Shown here: in pieces, positions 1-3,919 of the stretch
Numbering within the stretch: position 1 is the first letter of the stretch
How the letters are laid out: each line of letters begins with the position of its first letter
NCBI GenBank assembly: GCA_964522095.1
Contig: CAZFSO010000116.1
Span: 1-5,435 of the forward strand
DNA length: 5,435 nt
Direction of reading: 5' to 3'
DNA from: UBA6054 sp964522095
GTDB lineage: Bacteria > Planctomycetota > Phycisphaerae > Phycisphaerales > UBA1924
Position numbers and translations under genes: made by a program
The notes under the pieces: generated by a model
Told to the model about the DNA's origin: nothing
The model's input: only the letters and a program-made list of their open reading frames with translations
The model's database searches: none

Positions 1-47
<47 letters not shown>

Positions 48-65
48 CCGGGGGGCCTGGGCCGA

Positions 66-1979
66 TCAGGCGGCCCGGCGTGCGGTGTCGTCGATGAGCC
101 GGGCGCAGGTGTCGATCAGCAGGCCCCAGTCGATGGGCTTGGTCAGGTGGGCGTCGCAGCCGGCGGCGGCGCAGGCCTCGGCCTGCTCGGGCATGGCGTG
201 GGCGGTCAGCGAGATCACCGGGCCGCGCCAGCCCGACGCCCGCAGGCCCCGCACCAGGCCCGCGCCGTCCAGGACGGGCATGTCCCAGTCGGTCAGGACC
301 AGGTCGACCGGTTCCGTGCGGCGGTGCATGGCGTCCAGGGCGGAGCGGCCGTCGGGGTGCTCCTCGACCTCGGCGCCGGCGCGGGTCAGGATGAAGCGGA
401 GCAACTGGCGGTTGTCCGGGCCGTCCTCGGCCAGCAGGACGCGTCGCCCGGCCAGCGGGCCCCGGGCGTGCGGGCTGGTCAGGCGCGGGCTGGGGGCGTC
501 GTCGGGTTCGGCGGGCCGGAAGGGGATGGCGACCTCGAAGCGCGAGCCGCGCCCGGGCACGGACTCGACGCGGATGTGCCCGCCCATGAGTTCGGCCAGG
601 TGGCGAGAGATCGCCAGGCCCAGGCCGGTGCCCTCACGGCGCTTGGCGACCGAGCCGCAGACCTGGGAGAAGGGCTGGAACAGCCGACCCACCTGCTCGT
701 GGTCCATGCCCGGGCCGGTGTCCTCGACGACGAAGCGGAGCATGCCGCCGTGGCAGGCGGTGCGCAGGACGACGCGTCCCTGGTCGGTGAACTTGACGGC
801 GTTGCCGAGCAGGTTGAGGAGGATCTGGCGGGTGCGTGTCGGGTCGAGCATGGCGCGGCGGGGCATGGTCTCGACGCCGACGACGTCGAAGGCCAGGCCC
901 TTGGCGTCGGCCCGGAGGCGCAGCGGCGCGACGGCGGTGCGGACCAGTTCGGTCAGGTCCACGGCGGTCGGCTCGATGACGATCGCGCCGGCCTCGGCCT
1001 TGGACATGTCCAGCAGCCCGTTGATGAGCGTCAGCAGGTGGTCGGCGCTGTGGCGGACGGTCCCGGCGGCCTCGGCGCGTTCGGCGTCCTCGACGCGGTC
1101 GTCCAGGGCGATCTCGGTGAAGCCCATGATGGCGGTCAGGGGCGTGCGCAGTTCGTGGCTGATGTTGGCCAGGAGGTCGGACTTGGCGCGGTTGGCCCGC
1201 ACGGCGCGCTCGCGGTGGGCCTCGAGTTCGTCGCCGTGACGCTGCACGCGGTCCAGCAGGCGCCAGGCGGCCAGGCCGGCCAGCAGGCTGATGGCCGCAC
1301 CGGGCAGGATGGCCCAGCAGGCCGCCCGGTCCACGCGGTCCAGGCGGGCGTGGTAGTCCGAGGCCGAGACGTCCACGCCGACCACGGCGTCGACGCGGTC
1401 GCCGACCCGGACGGGCGCGAACCCGCTGAGGTAGGTCCCCCAGCGGTCGGTGTAGGGCCGCACGGTGACGGCTGCGCCTTCGGTCATCAGGGCGTCCCAC
1501 GCGGCGGGGTCGGGGTCGTGGTACTCGTCCATCAGGAACGAGTGGTCCTCGACGCCGTCGTTGTCGGCGTCGCCGACGGGCGAGCCGTCGAGGACGAATC
1601 GGAGTGTGCCGTGCACCGGGCGGAGGGTGTAGGCGAATCGCAGTCCCTCGGTCTGGTCGATCACGCGGGTCAGGGCGTCGTTGAGGTTGCGGTAGTGGTC
1701 GGTGTCCTCCTGGGCGGGGTCGGTCAGGCGTGCGTGGGCGTCGGCGTCGATGGTGGCGGCGACGGCCTGCGCCAGGCGGGCGAGGTTGCCGCGGACCTCC
1801 TGGTCGATGGCGTTGCGGGCGGTGTGTCGGATCCCGGCGATGGAGACCAGGGCGGCCAGGAGCAGCGTGGCGCCGGCGGCGACGCCGACGCCGACCGGGC
1901 AGACGGGGCGGGCGTGCCGGGCCGGCCGGGGGGGGCCGGCGGGGGGCGGGGGTTCGGGATGGGCGGGGTCTGGACGCAC
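66..1979 (-). CDS. Membrane-bound hybrid histidine kinase with C-terminal receiver domain
   Basis: This 637-aa hybrid sensor kinase should autophosphorylate on a histidine and pass the phosphate to its own receiver. A proline-rich N-terminus precedes TM1 (about 29-50). A periplasmic sensor (51-221) follows, carrying PYTDRWGTYLSG (175-186) and VVGVDV (199-204), a pattern I associate with Cache/PDC-like sensors. TM2 is about 222-240. The HisKA domain has SHELRTP with His275. The ATPase domain shows the N-box Asn393, DTGPG (420-424), the F-box around LFQPFSQV (433-440) and GTGLGLAI (450-457). The receiver (513-630) has acidic Glu518-Asp519, phosphoacceptor Asp564 in LTDWDMP, Thr592 and Lys614. 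All catalytic residues are present. There is no HPt or output domain, so an HPt protein and a final regulator must be encoded elsewhere. The start is GTG, 20 bases after the stop of the 174-aa gene, with only a weak AGAG ribosome site; a slightly internal start is possible. It is the last gene of the operon. Confidence 0.93.
   Translation of the reverse strand: MRPDPAHPEPPPPAGPPRPARHARPVCPVGVGVAAGATLLLAALVSIAGIRHTARNAIDQEVRGNLARLAQAVAATIDADAHARLTDPAQEDTDHYRNLNDALTRVIDQTEGLRFAYTLRPVHGTLRFVLDGSPVGDADNDGVEDHSFLMDEYHDPDPAAWDALMTEGAAVTVRPYTDRWGTYLSGFAPVRVGDRVDAVVGVDVSASDYHARLDRVDRAACWAILPGAAISLLAGLAAWRLLDRVQRHGDELEAHRERAVRANRAKSDLLANISHELRTPLTAIMGFTEIALDDRVEDAERAEAAGTVRHSADHLLTLINGLLDMSKAEAGAIVIEPTAVDLTELVRTAVAPLRLRADAKGLAFDVVGVETMPRRAMLDPTRTRQILLNLLGNAVKFTDQGRVVLRTACHGGMLRFVVEDTGPGMDHEQVGRLFQPFSQVCGSVAKRREGTGLGLAISRHLAELMGGHIRVESVPGRGSRFEVAIPFRPAEPDDAPSPRLTSPHARGPLAGRRVLLAEDGPDNRQLLRFILTRAGAEVEEHPDGRSALDAMHRRTEPVDLVLTDWDMPVLDGAGLVRGLRASGWRGPVISLTAHAMPEQAEACAAAGCDAHLTKPIDWGLLIDTCARLIDDTARRAA
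1928..1968 (+). other. Clustered G-tracts (potential G-quadruplex) in the 5' end of the kinase gene
   Basis: The plus strand, which is the template strand for the kinase, carries G-tracts of 8, 6, 5, 3, 3 and 4 bases within about 41 bases. Each of the six tracts has at least three G and the separating loops are short, which meets the usual quadruplex pattern. The tracts encode the proline-rich N-terminus of the kinase, so codon content alone may explain them. Any quadruplex would form in DNA, since the mRNA carries the C-rich strand. Confidence 0.4.
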
Positions 1980-1999
1980 CGGGGGCTCTGTGGGGCCCG

Positions 2000-2524
2000 T
2001 CAGGCCGCGTCCTCGTCCTCGTCCAGGCCCTCGAACTGGGCGCTGAACTCGGCGATGGCCTCGTCGGCGAGGTCGCGTTCGGACTTGTTGAAGCGCTCGG
2101 ACCAGCGCTGGGGCCGGACGTTGGCGGGCGCGTCGGGTCGTTCGCGCCAGTCGTCGGCGTTGGGCAGGTTGAGGTCGCTGGGCATGGTCTTGCGGTAGCC
2201 CAGCAGGCGGATGACCTCGAGGACGTCGGTCCAGGTGGGGAACATCCGGTCGTTGGACTTCTTGAAGGCGTCGATGGCCATGAGGAACAGGAACTGTTCC
2301 GTGGTCATCTCGCCTTCCTCGGCGGCCTTTGTGAACTCGGAGAGGCGCCTGCCGGCGCCCCTGGCGCGTTCGAGGCCGGTGACGAGGTCGGACTTGGGGT
2401 GTGGCGTGTGTCCCTTGCGGGGCTCGAGGCCGAGGCGTCGGTCGACGACGGTCCCTGGCGGGGGGGTGCCGGCGCGGTTCTTGCGTCGGTCACCCTGGCG
2501 GCGTTCGGGCTGGCTGGCGGCCAT
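2000..2524 (-). CDS. Uncharacterised 174-aa soluble protein in the kinase operon
   Basis: I do not recognise a named family. The N-terminal third (1-45) is basic, proline- and arginine-rich and probably disordered, including RRQGDRRKNR (8-17). A probably helical core spans about 46-112, including FTKAAEEGEMTTEQFLFLMA (64-83) and WTDVLEVIRLLGYRK (98-112). A hydrophilic region follows, with an arginine-rich stretch and WSERFNKSERDLADEAIAEF (131-150). The protein ends in an acidic tail, DEDEDAA. No signal peptide or membrane segment is visible, so it is expected to be cytoplasmic. The start is well supported: GGGGAGGT lies five bases upstream of the ATG. That ribosome site sits inside a perfect 12-bp hairpin, described separately. 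The gene lies 67 bases after the acidic-protein gene and 20 bases before the kinase, so co-transcription is likely. A role in signalling is suggested only by position. The alternative is a lineage-specific protein with an unrelated function. Confidence 0.8.
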   Translation of the reverse strand: MAASQPERRQGDRRKNRAGTPPPGTVVDRRLGLEPRKGHTPHPKSDLVTGLERARGAGRRLSEFTKAAEEGEMTTEQFLFLMAIDAFKKSNDRMFPTWTDVLEVIRLLGYRKTMPSDLNLPNADDWRERPDAPANVRPQRWSERFNKSERDLADEAIAEFSAQFEGLDEDEDAA

Positions 2525-2527
2525 CGT

Positions 2528-2559
2528 CGACCTCCCCGGGCTTGCGTCCGGGGAGGTCG
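2528..2559 (-). promoter_or_regulatory. Hairpin sequestering the ribosome-binding site of the 174-aa gene
   Basis: Read on the minus strand, CGACCTCCCCGG (2559-2548) and CCGGGGAGGTCG (2539-2528) are perfect reverse complements separated by an 8-base loop (2547-2540). The second arm contains the ribosome site GGGGAGGT (2537-2530), and the stem ends three bases before the ATG. In the mRNA this would mask ribosome entry. No U-tract follows, which argues against a plain intrinsic terminator. The structure is read directly from the sequence; translational control is inferred. Confidence 0.6.
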
Positions 2560-2570
2560 CGTCACGCGAC
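2556..2570 (-). promoter_or_regulatory. Competing palindrome GTCGCGT-C-ACGCGAC upstream of the ribosome-site hairpin
   Basis: Bases 2556-2562 (GTCGCGT) and 2564-2570 (ACGCGAC) form a perfect 7-bp inverted repeat around one C. In RNA a 6-bp stem with a three-base loop is possible. It shares bases 2556-2559 with the distal arm of the ribosome-site hairpin, so the two structures cannot both form fully. That is the geometry of a switch, although high GC content also makes chance palindromes common. Confidence 0.35.
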
Positions 2571-2584
2571 GCGGGTCATGCCCG

Positions 2585-2600
2585 GACCTGCTTACAGGTC
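2585..2600 (-). repeat. Small hairpin spanning the stop codon of the acidic-protein gene
   Basis: GACCTG (2585-2590) and CAGGTC (2595-2600) form a perfect 6-bp inverted repeat. Its 4-base loop (2591-2594) holds the TAA stop codon of the acidic-protein gene. It is short and has no U-tract, so it is at best a weak pause or mRNA-stability element. Confidence 0.3.
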
Positions 2601-2846
2601 GTCGTCATCGTCCGGATCCGACTCGGTGTCAACCTCCTCGTCGTCCTCGTCGTCGAATTCGTCGGCGTCGTCCTCAAACTCGTCATCTTCCTCATCGTCG
2701 GTTTCGAGGAAGTAGCTCTCGTCCTCGTCGAGGTCGTCGTCGTAGGCGAGGGTGGCGTGATCGGACCAGCAGGGGTCGGCCCGGTCGGGGACGAGCAGGG
2801 CGGCGCCGGCGTCGGACCAGTCGGTGTTGGGTGCCTCGAACGTCAT
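2592..2846 (-). CDS. Small hyper-acidic protein (84 aa)
   Basis: No enzymatic family is recognisable. Residues 1-35 are of ordinary composition (MTFEAPNTDWSDAG at the start, then a short stretch containing PDRADPCWSDHATLAY). Residues 36-84 are extraordinarily acidic: 35 of 49 are Asp or Glu, punctuated by single Phe, Leu, Val, Ser or Thr residues, ending DDDDDL. Such tails are disordered and can bind cations, basic proteins or nucleic-acid-binding partners. Similar small D/E-tailed proteins occur in planctomycete genomes, as I recall them. The start is well supported: GGAGGT (2860-2855 on the minus strand) lies eight bases upstream of the ATG, and a good promoter lies further upstream. It is the first gene of the operon with the 174-aa protein and the kinase. 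A chaperone-like, ion-buffering or partner-neutralising role is possible but unproven. Confidence 0.75.
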   Translation of the reverse strand: MTFEAPNTDWSDAGAALLVPDRADPCWSDHATLAYDDDLDEDESYFLETDDEEDDEFEDDADEFDDEDDEEVDTESDPDDDDDL

Positions 2847-2928
2847 GGCTGCAAACCTCCAGCGGGCAGGCTCGGGGTCATGTTCGCGGGTCTCGGCCCG
2901 CGTGCCGGGTCACCACCTGGTGCCGGCG

Positions 2929-2945
2929 CGCCGTAGCGTACGGCG
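2929..2945. promoter_or_regulatory. Operator-like palindrome over the -10 box
   Basis: CGCCGTA (2929-2935), GCG (2936-2938) and TACGGCG (2939-2945) form a perfect 7-bp inverted repeat with a 3-base centre, 17 bp in total. The whole proposed -10 hexamer (2935-2940) lies inside it. A dimeric regulator bound here would occlude RNA polymerase, so repression is the natural inference. The regulator is not encoded in this window. Confidence 0.4.
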
Positions 2946-2962
2946 GGTCCTGCGCGTGTCAA
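2935..2962 (-). promoter_or_regulatory. Sigma70-type promoter of the acidic-protein/kinase operon
   Basis: On the minus strand a perfect -35 TTGACA (2962-2957) is followed by a 16-base spacer and TACGCT (2940-2935), which keeps the key T, A and final T of a -10 box. Transcription would start near 2928, giving a leader of about 82 nt before the ATG at 2846 with its GGAGGT ribosome site. The operon is divergent from the membrane-protein pair starting at 3016. Confidence 0.6.
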
Positions 2963-3003
2963 CCGGCTTTTCAGGGCGGACGAAAATTTGGGCCCGGGCC
3001 CTC

Positions 3004-3009
3004 TACACT
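3004..3009 (+). promoter_or_regulatory. -10 box TACACT of a leaderless transcript
   Basis: TACACT lies with its last base six bases before the A of the ATG at 3016, so transcription would begin at or next to the start codon. No purine-rich ribosome site precedes that ATG, which fits leaderless initiation. No convincing -35 is seen at 16-18 bases upstream (the region reads CGAAAAT). A perfect 12-bp palindrome, GGGCCCGGGCCC, occupies 2990-3001 in the spacer and could be an operator or chance. Confidence 0.5.
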
Positions 3010-3015
3010 CGGCCC

Positions 3016-3588
3016 ATGGCGAACCCCGAACAGACGCCCCCGAACCCGCCCGCTTCCCACGCCGGGGCGGGGTCGGGAAAGGCCTTGCGGAGCCCGGACT
3101 TCCTCGCGGGCGGTGCGGCCGTGGTGTGGCCGGGCCTGGGGCACGTGGCGCAGGGCCGGACGCACCGGGGCCTGCTGGCGATGGTCGGGGTGCTGGGGCT
3201 GTTCCTGTACGGGCTGTTCATCGGGGGGATCGACGCGGTGGACTCGCGCGAGGACGGGGTGTGGTACGCGGGCGCCGCCCTGGTCGGGCCGTTGGCGTGG
3301 GGGACGGACTGGGTGCACCAGAACCGGTTCAAGGCGGTCGACGAGCACGGGGTGCTGCGGACCGGGCGGCCGGGCGAGGTGCGCGAGACGGGGGCGGGTG
3401 CGCGTGCGGTGTGGCGGGACGCGACGCCGGCGGAGTTGGAGGCCGGTGCGGGCCCGCCGAACGAGAAGGGCCTGGGGCGTCTGAACGAGATCGCGATGCT
3501 CTCGGTGGCGCTGGCGGGGATGCTCAACTTCATCGTGTTCCTGGACGCGCTGCTGCCGGGGCGTCACGCCAAGGGGGGCAAGGCCTGA
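3016..3588 (+). CDS. Small multi-pass membrane protein (DUF6677-like), 190 aa
   Basis: This is an integral membrane protein of unknown function. After a polar, proline-rich N-terminus (1-25) comes a short hydrophobic segment with AVVWPGLGHVAQGRTHRG (35-52). That PGLGH-x(4)-R-x(2)-RG pattern resembles the first part of TM2-type and DUF6677-type small membrane proteins. Hydrophobic helices follow at about 52-72 and 82-99. A polar, probably cytoplasmic region (100-155) holds VHQNRFKAVDEHG (100-112), and a final helix spans about 158-180. The family name is from memory and should be treated as provisional. I chose the ATG at 3016 because the -10 box sits right before it. The frame is open further upstream to 2824, but those 64 residues are arginine-rich, unlike a real N-terminus, and overlap the divergent promoter. 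The stop overlaps the next start codon by one base, so the two genes are translationally coupled. Confidence 0.82.
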   Translation: MANPEQTPPNPPASHAGAGSGKALRSPDFLAGGAAVVWPGLGHVAQGRTHRGLLAMVGVLGLFLYGLFIGGIDAVDSREDGVWYAGAALVGPLAWGTDWVHQNRFKAVDEHGVLRTGRPGEVRETGAGARAVWRDATPAELEAGAGPPNEKGLGRLNEIAMLSVALAGMLNFIVFLDALLPGRHAKGGKA

Positions 3589-3821
3589 TGCTGACCGTGT
3601 TCATCGATCCGTCCGGGGCGCACGACCTGTGGTACCTGATGATCGTGCCGATGGTGGTGTTCATCGCGATCGGCTACAAGGCGGTGCGGGTGCACCGGAT
3701 GGAGACGTACTGGCGCGAGGTGCTGGTGTTCATCCTGCAGGTGCTGGGGGGGATTGTGGGGCTGGCGGTGGTGTTCCTGGTGGTGATCAACGTGCTGGTT
3801 CCCTGGCTTGCGCCAGGGTAA
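3588..3821 (+). CDS. Two-helix small membrane protein (77 aa), coupled to the upstream gene
   Basis: The ATG shares its A with the TGA of the upstream gene (TGATG), and AGGGGGG (3572-3578) sits nine bases upstream as a ribosome site. These decide the start. The 77-residue product has a hydrophobic helix at about 14-30 (LWYLMIVPMVVFIAIGY) and a positively charged loop at 31-43 (KAVRVHRMETYWR). A long second helix at about 44-73 (including VFLVVINVLVPW) follows. By the positive-inside rule the loop is cytoplasmic and both ends lie outside. I do not recognise a family with a known function. The tight coupling suggests a complex or equimolar synthesis with the 190-aa membrane protein. A larger open frame covers this gene back to 2988, but the upstream part is a shadow of the 190-aa gene in another frame. 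Confidence 0.75.
   Translation: MLTVFIDPSGAHDLWYLMIVPMVVFIAIGYKAVRVHRMETYWREVLVFILQVLGGIVGLAVVFLVVINVLVPWLAPG
3801..3818 (+). repeat. Hairpin at the 3' end of the 77-aa gene
   Basis: CCCTGGC (3801-3807) and GCCAGGG (3812-3818) form a perfect 7-bp stem with a TTGC loop. It covers the last six sense codons and ends directly at the TAA stop (3819-3821). A hairpin at this spot could pause transcription or protect the mRNA end. No T-tract follows, so it is not a classical terminator on its own. Confidence 0.45.
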
Positions 3822-3911
3822 AGCGATAAATAGCAAAGCGAAAAGCGAAAATCAGAGCCGGACACCGCACCCTCCGAGTTTTCCGCTTTATCGCTTTGCC
3901 ATTTCTCGCTT
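3820..3911. repeat. AT-richer inverted-repeat island between convergent genes, possible bidirectional terminator
   Basis: AAAGCGA occurs at 3820-3826, 3835-3841 and 3842-3848, and its reverse complement TCGCTTT at 3891-3897, with a near copy TCGCTT at 3906-3911. The main foldback pairs 3833-3851 with 3879-3899. That is 19 bp, interrupted only by single-base bulges at 3883 and 3890, around a 27-base loop (3852-3878). An alternative perfect 11-bp pairing joins AAAGCGATAAA (3820-3830) to TTTATCGCTTT (3887-3897). The island lies between the convergent 77-aa gene and the terminase gene, which suits transcription termination from both sides. T-tracts are short. The different base composition and repetitive build also fit a dispersed intergenic repeat. 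Confidence 0.55.
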
Positions 3912-3919
3912 CGGCCCAC

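Noticed and set aside
147..2198. Very long plus-strand open frames opposite the kinase and the 174-aa gene
   Set aside because: They are antisense shadows that stay open because of high GC. Their translations are low-complexity, rich in Gly, Val, Ala, Arg and Gln, with no recognisable motif, while the minus strand gives a perfect hybrid kinase.
2305..2565. 86-aa minus-strand frame overlapping the 174-aa gene
   Set aside because: It is out of frame with the better supported gene, is Pro/Ala/Arg low-complexity, and its start lies within the palindrome region without a clear ribosome site.
2211..2936. Plus-strand frame with a strongly hydrophobic stretch opposite the acidic-protein gene, and a serine-only stretch in another frame
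   Set aside because: The complement of repeated GAC/GAT/GAG/GAA codons automatically reads as Val/Leu/Ile or Ser in other frames. The minus-strand gene has a strong ribosome site and promoter, so these are shadows.
2824..3015. Upstream extension of the 190-aa membrane protein by 64 residues
   Set aside because: The extension is arginine-rich, overlaps the divergent gene's start and both promoters, and lacks a ribosome site. The -10 box next to the ATG at 3016 favours the short form.
3801..3911. tRNA, small RNA or phage attachment site in the convergent gap
   Set aside because: No cloverleaf or tRNA-end sequence is visible, and an attachment site would need a second copy that this window does not contain. 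Only inverted repeats can be supported.
3674..3919. 81-aa minus-strand frame starting in the convergent island
   Set aside because: It reads through the inverted repeats and then antisense to the two-helix membrane protein. Its translation shows no domain and its position is explained by the real plus-strand gene.
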